This document shows, piece by piece, positions 1 through 9,509 of a DNA stretch of 64,000 bases (the first letter of the stretch is position 1; every line of letters begins with the position of its first letter). The position numbers and the translations under genes are program-made. This DNA comes from Paenibacillus tyrphae (lineage in GTDB: Bacteria > Bacillota > Bacilli > Paenibacillales > NBRC-103111), in assembly GCF_027925525.1 (NCBI RefSeq), contig NZ_BSDJ01000023.1, positions 48,703 to 112,702 of the forward strand, given 5' to 3'. The notes beneath the pieces are model-generated. The model worked only from the letters and a program-made list of their open reading frames with translations. It made no database searches and was not told where the DNA came from.

Positions 1-28
1 AGAGATAACCGGACGAATTTACGCGCCA

Positions 29-3000
29 TCAATGCCGGATCTGATTGACGATCACATCATACATGCTGCCTTGAATTTTGACCTGCACATCGTCGGTCTG
101 AACCAATCCGTTGCTCCAATGCACGCGGAATCGGAATGTGTAGGTTTGGCCGCTGCGCAGCGATTGGGCATGATCGGGATTGACCAGTTGCCCGCTGAAT
201 CGAATGCGGTCGGAAGAGTCAAGCTTGACTTGCTCGCCGGTTTCCATAAGCGTCGCATCGAGCGACTGCGGCTTGGTTGCACTGGTGCCGGTATCGGTCA
301 CTGTCGCCGATAGCTCGAACGCTTCCCCGGCCCAAAAGACGTCAGCTCCCCGAGGCGCGCCCGGGTGCTTCTCGTTCCACTGCAGCCGGTAGCTTTCCCA
401 CTCCGGCGTATGCGTGACATAGCCCTTAATCGACAAAGGCAGTACGACGAACGAATAGATCTGGTTAAACGTTCCGCCCTTGCCGTCGCTGAGGGATAGC
501 CGCAAGGTGTAATTTCCTTGAGGCAGCGGACCATAGGTGAACGCCTTGCTTTGGCCGGACGGAACGCCGCTCCATTGCTGAATAATTCCGAACGCGCCGC
601 CGTTCAAGCTGCTTTCCACCATGACGTCGATCGCATCGCAGTCCGGATCGGAGACCGATACGGTGAATACGGGCGTGTCGTGCTCGTAAATGGGCGTGAC
701 AAACGTAATATTTCCCGTCGGAGGGCGGTTGGTCAGCAGCCAAGTTGGCGCAGACCATGCCGACCATACAAATCCGTCAAAAGCGCGCGCCCGAACCTGA
801 ACTTTTGCCCCTGCCGGCAGCGGATGGTCCTTAGGTACGGAGGCGTTTTGTAAGGACACTTGCCCTTGAAGATGCTGCCCTTGTTCTCCTGTATCATAGA
901 GCACGGTATTTCCCGTTTCGTTGATGAATTGGACCTGATATTTCGTGAACGTCGTATTCGGATCAGGGTCACTTTGCGTGAACGAAACGGTTGGCGTGGG
1001 GCTCATCGGCGTCGGATTCGCTTGCGTTCCGGAAGGAACGTTCATCGTCACAGTCGGCGTCATGTTGATGTAGAACCATACAGTATTGCTCCATTCGGAC
1101 CATAGGTTCGGATCGTCGTCGGTGACCTTCATCCGTGCTTGCAAAGGAACGCCTGTCGGCAGGTCCGTCGGCACTTGGAAGCTGTTCGTTGCTGCCGTAG
1201 TGTTCTGATACGCATTCCATCCGGTGTTGTAGACCATGCCGCCGGTCTCGTTCAAAATTTCGATGTACATTTTCGCGTAATAGTTCTTCTGGCCGTCCGA
1301 TTGAATCCATGCAATCGCCGGTCGTTTATTATCCAGAATGAGCGTCGGATTATAGGCGTCAGGTCCGTTCGGATTCGTAATGACAACTCTGGGCGCCGAA
1401 TTGATGACCATCCATCCGATTTTGGACCATTCCGTCCAATAGTACGGATTTTGCGCGCGCACCCGTACTTGATACAGCTCGCCGCGGATCAAATCCGTCG
1501 TCACTTGCCACGAAGCCGCACTATACGGCGGCGCATTCTGGCTTGTTTCCCCGCTACTGATGACGAGACTTCCGTGTGAATCCATGATTTGAACCTCGTA
1601 GCCCGTAAACGAATGGCCCGCCGGGTCATCCTGCCTCCAATGGATCGTCGGTCTCGTTCCGTGTTCCAGCGTTGGATTATCTCGTGTTCCAGTCGGATAC
1701 GTGAGCTGGATCGTCGGTTTTGGAATTTCAGGGACGTTGCCTTTGAGCTGGATCGAAGCGGTGGCGGGGTAAGATTTTGCCCCGTACTCATCGATAACCT
1801 GCAAATACACGGTATAGACTCCCGGCTTTTTCGGTCTTGTCAGCTTTTCAGCTACAAAATTACCGTCGGGGTCGACATAGCCGTACTCTCGGGAAACGAT
1901 CCCGCGCATGCTGCAATAATCGTAGCCCGTCACATCGGACGCACTGCATCGTACCGGGTCCCAAGCCGCCCGATTCGGATCGAACCGATCCGGATCGTAG
2001 GACGTATCGTTCCAGGCGACCGTGCCGTCCCCATTCTCCGAAAGTGTGAACTGCGCGCTCGGCCTGCGGTGAACCGTCAATTTTTTCTGGAACGTATTGG
2101 ACCATTTGCGGTATTGATCGAAAACCATGCTTGCCCATAAATAGTTCCGGTTCGGATCGTCCTGCGCCCGCAGCGTGAGCAGATAGACGCCGACTGTGTC
2201 AAAGGTTTGCTGCGGAGCATCGAACGTTTTCCCGTTCAGCGCGGACCGTCCCTGATTATTTAAGAATTTCGGCGTATGCGTAACCCCCCACCGGAAGTTG
2301 CCGGCCATCGGATCGTTTTCCGGATCTTCGAATAGAATGCTTTTATACCGTACGTTGGCCGAAGCCGAACCATTCTCCCATATGGCGTAGTCGGACATCC
2401 AATCCCGGCGGTCCTGATTTTGCTTGATGGAAATGGCCGTAAAAGTGACAAACGATTTGTCCGTAAAAGGTCCCATTTTTCCATCCGTGAATGTGGCATC
2501 CTGTACATCAAACACCGGTACGCCGTTCATGAATACTTGAATGTTATCGCCTGACAGGCTGATTTTGAATAGATTGTCCGTGTTATCGAACGGCCACATC
2601 TGGCTGCGCAGCACAGTTCGGCTGCCGCCAACGTAACGGCTTAGATAGAGCGTGGTGCCGTCCGCTTCCAGACTATACCGGTTGGTTGGGTCAAGCATCC
2701 GGAACGAAAAACCGCTTAAGCTCGTATCCTCGTTCGGACTTGTCATTTTCATTCGAAACGTAATGTCCGTGTCACGATAACTATCCGGAGAAACGAACTG
2801 GCCGAGAACAAACCCTTTCCGCAGTATAGGATCTTGATCCAAAGAACCGCTTTCGAGATACATGTACTTTTCGGTTTCTGTGAAGTAATAGCCGTTGCCC
2901 GTTTGTCTTTTTACCGTATTGTACATCCCCAAAAACAGGCCGTCCCCTACATAAAATCCGCCTAAGTAATTGTCTCCCCGTTCTTGTTCATTCGACGCTT

Positions 3001-6000
3001 CGTTCAATAATTCGCCCTCATGAACATTGAAACGGCTGCACTTTCCATCCGTCCCCCAGGAGCAACCTCCTCCTCCGTCATTGAATCCGCCACCAGGAGT
3101 TACGCCAACCGTGTACGGATAATTGTATGGAACAGGTCCGTCCGATACCGCACCGGTGTCCATATTCACGTATTGTCCGAAGCTATGGTGGTCGCCACGA
3201 CCGTTCATAAGATCCATATTCGTGTAACTGCGGGTCAGCAAGGTCCGGTTATATGGATTTACAACGAGCGCCGTAAAATTGTTGTAAAGCATTTCTCCAC
3301 CCATTGACGTGTTGGAAGGGTAGAACCATTCCATACCCGCCAATCTGGCGGTCCATCCCATGCTCAAATCGTTATTGATGCGCAGCAGATAAACGCCGAT
3401 CGGGGCGTCCTCGTTATATCTTCTGTCGATTTTAATGTATCCGTCGTCCCGGTCGCAGGAGCGTTTGATGTAGGTATAAAATTCCCCATCCGGCCCTTTC
3501 CATAACCCGTTTAGATCGCTGTATCTGCATTGGTAGGTTTCCGGATATTGCTCAGGAACCGGGCGCCCCAGCATCGTATTATAATACTTTCTTTGATATT
3601 TAATCGTACTGTCCGGGAACGATTGTCCGCCTCTTCTGACTTCCCGGAGCTGCGGATTAACCTCGATAAACCCAATAGCAGCCAATCCATTACTATAATT
3701 CTTTTGATACACAATAACCAGACTTTCACCTTTGGTCATCAGCGAGAACGTCTTCCGACCGACATAATCCTTTTCGTCAACCGATAGACCCAGCTCTTCC
3801 CAGCCGCTCTTGAGCGGATTGTCCTTATTGCTTGAAATCAGCTTACCGGTATACGCATCGTATGCCTCAATCATAAAGGAGTTATTGCCCTTGCCGACGC
3901 CGCACGTCCAGCTTCTCGAACCATCGTCGTTGCGGCAAGTGGTGAAATAATCGTGCATTCTGATGTTCGAAACCTTGTAGATGATTCCGCCTGCGACCTC
4001 GTACTTCACAGAACCTTGATACTCATCCGGCAAATATGCTTCTTTCGTATAGGTCGACCCACTCGGAGAATCCCGGAACGGTACGGCCACAGTATACTTG
4101 TCCGGAGCAAGGATAAAATCATACGGGTCCCGATCCCATAGATGAAACAGGTTGTTAGCTGCATTGTTCCATTTTCGGCTGTACTGCGGCAACTTCTTTT
4201 TATTAAAGGCATACAGCTTCGAGCCCTCGTCAAAATAAAGATACGTTTTGTTCGTACGTACGATCGAATTAAACTTCGCCGGAGCATATCCGGGTACATA
4301 TGTCCTCGCATCCGGGTCCCAGATCGTTGAGGGGATTAAGATGGGCGTACTGGTCAGCGTGGGTCTACCGCCCACCCACTGATAAACCGTACCTTTATAT
4401 GAGCTGATAAAATTCGCTCCAAACCCGAGGTCCGGCCATAGGAACGTTCCGAAAACGTTGGTAGGCCCCTGTGGCGGATTGTCTCGCTTGATGATGCTTT
4501 CCTGACGCTCCATTTCCCTTCCCAAGCCAGCCCGTAGGACAGCATTGCCCTCGGCAGCCCACCGGTAAACGTAGTTATTGATCCGGTTATTCGTGTTCGT
4601 ATCGAACAGCGCCCACGAGTTTACGATTGTATTAGCGTTAAACATAATAGGCGGATTCAATCCCGGCTGGTCGTTTTGCCCTTCGATGGCAAAGGAAACG
4701 TGCGGCGCATTGTTGACGATATCCATCGTACGCGGCGCATCCGGTTGCGTATCGGATGCCAGGGCGCTTTTCCCGTAGTCCTCCGTTACTTGAACATCGA
4801 ACAAATATTTACCGACCATGTCGGTCTTAAATACAAGCGAATTGTTATCGAAGGAGACAACTCTGCTGTCTGTCCCAAGGATATCCAGCCAGGGATCGTC
4901 CTGAAAACCGTTGTTTGCCGCGTCGTATTTGAACCGCCATTTGACGGAAACGATCTGATCGCCGTCCGGCGAGTACGATTGGTTACGGATGGTCACCGGC
5001 TGATTCCGGATACCGAGCGGCGGTACGACAATTTTGCCGACGGGAGGCAAGTCCGGGTGCACGGTAATGCTGCACGTGCTGTAGCCAGTCGATGCCATGC
5101 CGGAGCTGTCCACGACTTTTGCCAGCGTGACGGTCGCTGTAACGTCCTGCAAGGTGCCGTTATAATACTTATCCAGCTTGTTGACCCACAAGTCTTTCGA
5201 ATGGTCGATGGACCGTCTCGCCGGGCTCCAGCTTTTATCCGCATGGATCGCTCCGGGAGGGACAGGACGATTTTCCTTGATCTCCGCAGGTGCGGTGCAT
5301 ACCGGGATCGGATTCGGTTCCATCACAGTCAAGGATACGTTTTCCGTGCGCGTCCCGCCGCGCCCGTCATCCGCCGTAGCTTTCACGGAGAAGGTTCCCG
5401 GCGTATCGGCTTTGATATGATAATAGCCTTCGGCGTCGAGCGTCTTGCCCCAATCTTCGTGCAACTGCTTTGCTATTTTTTGAACCCAAGGATGCGTACC
5501 GGAATCGAAATCCCATTTCCACTGGATCGGATCGTTGTCCGGGTCCGAAGGCGACTTCGGGTCTGTGTACTGGTTATGAATAACGCGGACATTCACCATG
5601 TCGCCCACCAAAAAATATTCCGGCGGATAGATCCCGTTCCGATCTTGATCGTAAAACCAGCCTGCCTGAAAATAGGGCGGTTTATTGTTCGGATCGGGGA
5701 GAACCGTTAATGGTTTTTCCTTAATCCAGTCCGTTTCGCCGCAAGAAGTTTGAATTTTCAGACTTATGTAGTTGTTACCTTCTCCAAAATAAAACGGTCT
5801 CCCGTTCGGGTAGGGGAATGAACTGTTCTGCGATTGCCCTTTCACCCGATTCGTCGACCATGTCTGGCCGTTATAGTTGAACCGATATTGATGACCGAAA
5901 TAGGTGCAGCCTTTCGGGATTTTAAAATCAACAGGCTCCAGCTCGAAATTATCCCGGATTTTGATCGTCGGTCCCGGCCTTATTCGAAAGTCGCCGTCGA

Positions 6001-7261
6001 TGCCGATATCGACAGGGAAATCAAACGGCTTATAGTTATTGTCTTCCCCGCCAGTCGTACCTTCATCAATCGTATTGTCCGAATCGACATAAAATCCGGT
6101 CAGTAGTTTTCCCGGGTCCGTCACCGTATACTGAAACGTGCCCGTAATATCCACATTCTGTTCGGCGTTCGTAAACGATGCCTTGTGAATCGTTTTGCCG
6201 TTGGAACGATTCTGGATCAGGATCGAGAAGGTTTTGTTCTTGATTGGCTCTCCCACGTTGCGGAACGTGTAGGTAAACGTCGTCGGTTCGCCGATTTTGA
6301 CCGGTCCGTTCGATTTGAGATCGATAGGGATCAGGTCGGGAAAGGTCGGCGCTTTGTAGAACACTTCAATGCGGCCTTCGAATTTGTAGGTCTTGGCGTT
6401 CCAGAAGGTGTCGGCGTCCATAACATAATTCCGGCCTTGTTGATCCTTGTCATATTTTGGATTTCCTTTGGGCCAGAGGATGTAGTCGGTATCGAGTTGA
6501 TTATATGTTGATGTAAAAGGTTTAGAAACTTTCAAATATCCGAATCTATCTACTTTTCTTCCAAAGTCCTCAATCTGTAAGCCATCGGCAATAGCAATTG
6601 CCTTTGTGATCGTAATGCTTTTAGGATCAATTCGATCTAGGTCAATAACTTCACCTGTTAAATTTTCTTTAAAATAAAAATCTTGAGGGGGCTCAACTTT
6701 GTATGCAGTCGTTACCGCAGATCCGTCCCATTTTCGTAAATCAGTTTCGTTAAAAAGAACATATTCACCTGATGGATAAAGCATCGCATCACTTGGAAAT
6801 AATCCTGGGCAAGGAGAAGGAGCTGCATCCGATGAACTGTTGCAACTCCCCGGAAATTGATAATGCTTTGTTCTTTCACCTTCCGTATCCCAATACTTTC
6901 CACTGGGGTCCCGCCAAATGATGTGACCGGGATTTGTATATCGTTTACCATACAGTGGAACGGGGACACCTTCAGTTATATTTTTTAACATAAGTTGATC
7001 ATTGGTCACTTCGAAGACATTCGAATTTATCTTTTTTTCTACGCCGTTTGCGTCTTGCATGTATACATCGACCTTGTCAATAATTTGAGTGCCTGAATTT
7101 AAGGGTACGGAAAAGTTCATTAAGGTTGAGGTCGGCTTAAACGTTTTAAAGTTGATGGCGGCCATGATGTGATTTGGTAATAGAAACATAAACATTGAAA
7201 ATCCTAAAAAGAAGATTATGGCTGCCGCAACGATTTTTTTTCGTTGCTTTTTTATAAGCAT
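29..7261 (-). CDS. Giant secreted multidomain PKD/CARDB/FN3-like surface protein
   Basis: The product has 2410 residues and a clear signal peptide (basic KKQRKK, then a hydrophobic run, likely cut near residue 34). In order I see a unique N-terminal region, a CARDB-type Ig domain (about 304-420), PKD-like domains (about 525-650 and after), a region with beta-propeller-like strands (PQQ-type AYDAYTGKL; about 900-1480), a concanavalin/LamG-like jelly roll (about 1490-1615), more PKD-like sequence, and four roughly 115-residue FN3/Ig-like repeats (starting near 1848, 1956, 2071 and 2184) that share YEVQI- and WSxW-type strands. I see no sortase motif, SLH domain or catalytic motif. The ATG follows AGGAAGGAGG, 15 bp after the SLH lipoprotein gene, so the two are probably cotranscribed. 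An extracellular binding or scaffold role is inferred from the domains. The first 260 residues are coded in unusually AT-rich DNA. Confidence 0.85.
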   Translation of the reverse strand: MLIKKQRKKIVAAAIIFFLGFSMFMFLLPNHIMAAINFKTFKPTSTLMNFSVPLNSGTQIIDKVDVYMQDANGVEKKINSNVFEVTNDQLMLKNITEGVPVPLYGKRYTNPGHIIWRDPSGKYWDTEGERTKHYQFPGSCNSSSDAAPSPCPGLFPSDAMLYPSGEYVLFNETDLRKWDGSAVTTAYKVEPPQDFYFKENLTGEVIDLDRIDPKSITITKAIAIADGLQIEDFGRKVDRFGYLKVSKPFTSTYNQLDTDYILWPKGNPKYDKDQQGRNYVMDADTFWNAKTYKFEGRIEVFYKAPTFPDLIPIDLKSNGPVKIGEPTTFTYTFRNVGEPIKNKTFSILIQNRSNGKTIHKASFTNAEQNVDITGTFQYTVTDPGKLLTGFYVDSDNTIDEGTTGGEDNNYKPFDFPVDIGIDGDFRIRPGPTIKIRDNFELEPVDFKIPKGCTYFGHQYRFNYNGQTWSTNRVKGQSQNSSFPYPNGRPFYFGEGNNYISLKIQTSCGETDWIKEKPLTVLPDPNNKPPYFQAGWFYDQDRNGIYPPEYFLVGDMVNVRVIHNQYTDPKSPSDPDNDPIQWKWDFDSGTHPWVQKIAKQLHEDWGKTLDAEGYYHIKADTPGTFSVKATADDGRGGTRTENVSLTVMEPNPIPVCTAPAEIKENRPVPPGAIHADKSWSPARRSIDHSKDLWVNKLDKYYNGTLQDVTATVTLAKVVDSSGMASTGYSTCSITVHPDLPPVGKIVVPPLGIRNQPVTIRNQSYSPDGDQIVSVKWRFKYDAANNGFQDDPWLDILGTDSRVVSFDNNSLVFKTDMVGKYLFDVQVTEDYGKSALASDTQPDAPRTMDIVNNAPHVSFAIEGQNDQPGLNPPIMFNANTIVNSWALFDTNTNNRINNYVYRWAAEGNAVLRAGLGREMERQESIIKRDNPPQGPTNVFGTFLWPDLGFGANFISSYKGTVYQWVGGRPTLTSTPILIPSTIWDPDARTYVPGYAPAKFNSIVRTNKTYLYFDEGSKLYAFNKKKLPQYSRKWNNAANNLFHLWDRDPYDFILAPDKYTVAVPFRDSPSGSTYTKEAYLPDEYQGSVKYEVAGGIIYKVSNIRMHDYFTTCRNDDGSRSWTCGVGKGNNSFMIEAYDAYTGKLISSNKDNPLKSGWEELGLSVDEKDYVGRKTFSLMTKGESLVIVYQKNYSNGLAAIGFIEVNPQLREVRRGGQSFPDSTIKYQRKYYNTMLGRPVPEQYPETYQCRYSDLNGLWKGPDGEFYTYIKRSCDRDDGYIKIDRRYNEDAPIGVYLLRINNDLSMGWTARLAGMEWFYPSNTSMGGEMLYNNFTALVVNPYNRTLLTRSYTNMDLMNGRGDHHSFGQYVNMDTGAVSDGPVPYNYPYTVGVTPGGGFNDGGGGCSWGTDGKCSRFNVHEGELLNEASNEQERGDNYLGGFYVGDGLFLGMYNTVKRQTGNGYYFTETEKYMYLESGSLDQDPILRKGFVLGQFVSPDSYRDTDITFRMKMTSPNEDTSLSGFSFRMLDPTNRYSLEADGTTLYLSRYVGGSRTVLRSQMWPFDNTDNLFKISLSGDNIQVFMNGVPVFDVQDATFTDGKMGPFTDKSFVTFTAISIKQNQDRRDWMSDYAIWENGSASANVRYKSILFEDPENDPMAGNFRWGVTHTPKFLNNQGRSALNGKTFDAPQQTFDTVGVYLLTLRAQDDPNRNYLWASMVFDQYRKWSNTFQKKLTVHRRPSAQFTLSENGDGTVAWNDTSYDPDRFDPNRAAWDPVRCSASDVTGYDYCSMRGIVSREYGYVDPDGNFVAEKLTRPKKPGVYTVYLQVIDEYGAKSYPATASIQLKGNVPEIPKPTIQLTYPTGTRDNPTLEHGTRPTIHWRQDDPAGHSFTGYEVQIMDSHGSLVISSGETSQNAPPYSAASWQVTTDLIRGELYQVRVRAQNPYYWTEWSKIGWMVINSAPRVVITNPNGPDAYNPTLILDNKRPAIAWIQSDGQKNYYAKMYIEILNETGGMVYNTGWNAYQNTTAATNSFQVPTDLPTGVPLQARMKVTDDDPNLWSEWSNTVWFYINMTPTVTMNVPSGTQANPTPMSPTPTVSFTQSDPDPNTTFTKYQVQFINETGNTVLYDTGEQGQHLQGQVSLQNASVPKDHPLPAGAKVQVRARAFDGFVWSAWSAPTWLLTNRPPTGNITFVTPIYEHDTPVFTVSVSDPDCDAIDVMVESSLNGGAFGIIQQWSGVPSGQSKAFTYGPLPQGNYTLRLSLSDGKGGTFNQIYSFVVLPLSIKGYVTHTPEWESYRLQWNEKHPGAPRGADVFWAGEAFELSATVTDTGTSATKPQSLDATLMETGEQVKLDSSDRIRFSGQLVNPDHAQSLRSGQTYTFRFRVHWSNGLVQTDDVQVKIQGSMYDVIVNQIRH

Positions 7262-7680
7262 TGCAGCCTCCTTCCTCTACTGTTCTTTTTTATGAAGATT
7301 AATAGTAGCTCCATTATTTTCATTTAACCTAAGATATACAAAACCGTATTCTTTGAATTCCTTCTCTACTTCTTCTCTAGGAACGACGAAAAGATACCAC
7401 CCTTCCGAATGATCTATATCAACTCCAATTTGTGGAAGATAAAATTTTCTATCCACTTGACCATCCTTATCATTTATAGATACTCTCACTCCTGTAAATG
7501 GGGCTAATTCACCAAATAATCCGTATCCTAAAGGAGAGCCTGTTTCATTGGTGATTTCTATTTTCAACGCGACTAAGTACTCATCTCCAATTGGTTTACC
7601 GCTCACTTTCCTCAATCGACCATCAAACATCGACCTAAAAGCCCCATCTCCCTCCTTCAAATCCATAATCAAAATCTGAT
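6480..7680. other. AT-rich patch spanning a gene junction
   Basis: The distal third of the SLH lipoprotein gene and the first 260 codons or so of the giant protein gene are visibly richer in A and T than the flanking coding sequence, with many AAA, TTT, ATT and TTA codons. Both reading frames stay intact. The boundaries are estimated by eye. This may mark a recombined or recently acquired segment. Confidence 0.5.
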
Positions 7681-8431
7681 GCACTTTCACCGTTGCTTTC
7701 GTATTCTGCAATGGCATTTTATATGGCAGCTCCACCACATGACTACCCCACATCGTCTGCACGTTACTCCCCGTCAACTCCACTTCCGCATAGCTGGCCG
7801 CACGCTTATCTACTTCGAGCTTCTTGCCTTGGCTCACGTCCAAAATCCGCTGAATGATTTTCACGGATTGCGCCCTCGTGGCCGATTCTTCTTTACCGAG
7901 TTGACCGTCGGCCATGCCCGTAATCAACCCCTTCTGCGTCGCCAAAAACATAAGCTTCTTCGCATCGGTGCTGTCCTCAGGCGACTGCAGCGATTTGTCC
8001 AATACCCGGACAGCGAGGCGGGCCATTTCCATCCGGGTAATAGGCGTGTTCCAGTCACCGGAAGAAAAGTCCTTGTATTGGTGTATTCCGGCTTGCACAA
8101 GCGCTGCGACATAAGGAGCATACCACTCCTTGTTATCGCCGCCCGGTACGGGCTTCAAACCGGCTGCTTTTGCCGTCATGGTGATAAATTCCGCTCGCGT
8201 AACGGTGTGGTCCGGCTTGAACGAACCGTCCGGGTAACCGTCGACGTAACCGGCTGCTACAATTGCCTTAATATCAGACTCCGCCCAATGCCCGGAAATA
8301 TCGCTTAAAGACACAACTGCTTTTGACTCCACAGCCGATTTCGGCTGCTCTGCGGCAACCAGCGTATTGGCATTGGGGCTGCAGGCGCTCATTAACATCA
8401 TGGATACGACTAAAGGGACAACTCGTTTCAT
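7277..8431 (-). CDS. SLH-domain lipoprotein
   Basis: The 384-residue product starts at an ATG behind GAAAGGAAG; a TTG one codon upstream is possible but less well placed. The N-terminus is a lipoprotein signal ending LMSAC (lipidated Cys17), so it should sit on the outer face of the membrane. S-layer-homology repeats follow to about residue 200, with motifs such as GHWAESDIKAIVAAG, DGYPDGSFKPD and TRAEF, which normally bind pyruvylated secondary cell-wall polymer. Residues from about 210 onward form a separate beta-rich domain I do not recognise, resembling DUF4352-type extracellular domains. Lipid plus SLH anchoring would tether both membrane and wall. It precedes the giant secreted protein by 15 bp and may anchor or assist it (inference). 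Confidence 0.85.
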   Translation of the reverse strand: MKRVVPLVVSMMLMSACSPNANTLVAAEQPKSAVESKAVVSLSDISGHWAESDIKAIVAAGYVDGYPDGSFKPDHTVTRAEFITMTAKAAGLKPVPGGDNKEWYAPYVAALVQAGIHQYKDFSSGDWNTPITRMEMARLAVRVLDKSLQSPEDSTDAKKLMFLATQKGLITGMADGQLGKEESATRAQSVKIIQRILDVSQGKKLEVDKRAASYAEVELTGSNVQTMWGSHVVELPYKMPLQNTKATVKVHQILIMDLKEGDGAFRSMFDGRLRKVSGKPIGDEYLVALKIEITNETGSPLGYGLFGELAPFTGVRVSINDKDGQVDRKFYLPQIGVDIDHSEGWYLFVVPREEVEKEFKEYGFVYLRLNENNGATINLHKKEQ

Positions 8432-8547
8432 CAAAAATCTTCCTTTCGAGTGAATTCAAAGTTATGGATTTCCAGATCCAAAAGGACTAGGTCTATTGTA
8501 CCATGACCGTGCTTAATTTACAGATTTTTCTTGCGCTAAAACACAAA

Positions 8548-8583
8548 AACCGCCCTACCCATTAAAGCATGGATAAGGCGGTT
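8548..8583 (-). terminator. Hairpin terminator, minus orientation
   Basis: AACCGCC pairs with GGCGGTT around an inner CCAT/ATGG stem. Read on the minus strand the hairpin is followed by TTTTTGTGTTTT. No minus-strand gene lies immediately upstream, so it may block read-through or belong to a lost gene. Confidence 0.55.
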
Positions 8584-8600
8584 CTTCCGCTCATCATTCG

Positions 8601-8846
8601 TTGTTATATTACCATCTTATTCCGAAATCTTCAAGAGGTTTTGCAATTTTTGTCGTGGCGCTGTTGTGCGTTCAACCTGCCGTACTGGCCGAGGGTACCA
8701 TCCAAGTGAAGGTGAATCAATCGCTGCTGGGAACAGAAGCACAGGCTCAAATGACCGACGGCCCGGTTACGGCTGCTGTCCGGCCATTGGCGGAGGCGCT
8801 TGGAGTACCTTCCTTTTTCTCACAAAATCTTACCTTTAGCTCATAG
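8601..8846 (+). pseudogene. Truncated copper-amine-oxidase-N-like domain fragment
   Basis: The frame encodes a signal-peptide-like start (FAIFVVALLCVQPAVLAEG) followed by IQVKVNQSLLG and VTAAVRPLAEALGV. This is the pattern of the copper amine oxidase N-terminal-like domain that is common on Paenibacillus surface proteins. The usual continuation after AEALG is absent and the frame ends 12 residues later. The start codon is unclear (TTG at the listed start, or a GTG within the hydrophobic stretch). I read it as a decayed 5-prime remnant of a larger secreted protein gene. It directly precedes the queF promoter, whose -35 element overlaps its 3-prime end. Confidence 0.55.
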
Positions 8847-8858
8847 ATCGGCTATAAT
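8830..8858 (+). promoter_or_regulatory. Putative queF promoter
   Basis: TTACCT, a 17-bp spacer and TATAAT lie 35 bp before the queF start codon. I see no preQ1 riboswitch signature in the short leader. Confidence 0.55.
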
Positions 8859-8892
8859 AAAGGTTTAAGAAGAGAAAGGAGCCAAGCACACC

Positions 8893-9387
8893 ATGGCAGG
8901 AAGAAAAGAAGGCGAGCTCGACTTGACGCTGCTCGGCAACCAGCAAACGAAATATCCGATGAACTATGCGCCGGAGATGCTCGAATCGTTCGATAACAAG
9001 CATCCGTACCGCGATTATTTTGTCAAATTCAATTGCCCGGAATTTACCAGTCTCTGCCCGATTACCGGCCAGCCGGACTTCGCGACTATTTATATCAGCT
9101 ACATTCCTGACCTCAAAATGGTCGAGAGCAAATCGCTCAAGCTGTATTTGTTCAGCTTCCGCAATCATGGCGATTTCCACGAGGATTGCATGAACATCAT
9201 CATGAACGATCTGATCAAGCTAATGGACCCCAAGTACATTGAAGTGTGGGGGAAATTTACCCCACGCGGAGGCATTTCCATCGATCCTTACTGTAACTAC
9301 GGACGCCCGGGGACGAAATATGAACAGATGGCCGAGCACCGGCTGCTGAATCATGACCTGTACCCGGAGAAGGTCGACAATCGCTAA
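8893..9387 (+). CDS. queF: NADPH-dependent 7-cyano-7-deazaguanine reductase QueF
   Basis: This cytoplasmic enzyme reduces preQ0 to preQ1 in queuosine biosynthesis. The 164-residue product matches the short, single-domain Bacillus-type QueF. The catalytic cysteine and aspartate are visible at Cys55 and Asp62 in [11 protein letters not shown], and the family motif [15 protein letters not shown] follows, with the partner FHEDC. The ATG is preceded by AAAGGAG. It appears monocistronic, with its own promoter and a strong terminator, and no other queuosine gene is in the window. Confidence 0.96.
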   Translation: MAGRKEGELDLTLLGNQQTKYPMNYAPEMLESFDNKHPYRDYFVKFNCPEFTSLCPITGQPDFATIYISYIPDLKMVESKSLKLYLFSFRNHGDFHEDCMNIIMNDLIKLMDPKYIEVWGKFTPRGGISIDPYCNYGRPGTKYEQMAEHRLLNHDLYPEKVDNR

Positions 9388-9443
9388 GCCGGAATAGAGC
9401 AGGCAATCGCAGACCGGACCACAAGCCTGCTTCATAAAAAACG

Positions 9444-9483
9444 AAGCCGCACCCCCTTGCCAGCAAGGGCGATGCGGCTTTTT
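9444..9483. terminator. Bidirectional terminator after queF
   Basis: AAGCCGCA pairs with TGCGGCTT around an inner CCTTGC/GCAAGG stem, with A-rich sequence on the left and TTTT on the right. It serves queF and possibly the convergent membrane-protein gene. Confidence 0.8.
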
Positions 9484-9509
9484 GGCATCGAAGGCACCGA
9501 AACGCTTGT

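Noticed and set aside
4676..5710. 344-residue plus-strand frame inside the giant protein gene
   Set aside because: It has no domain and no start signal; the minus-strand protein is continuous there.
8859..8892. preQ1 riboswitch before queF
   Set aside because: The leader between the -10 element and the start codon is only about 34 nt and lacks the AGAGG...A-rich pseudoknot pattern.
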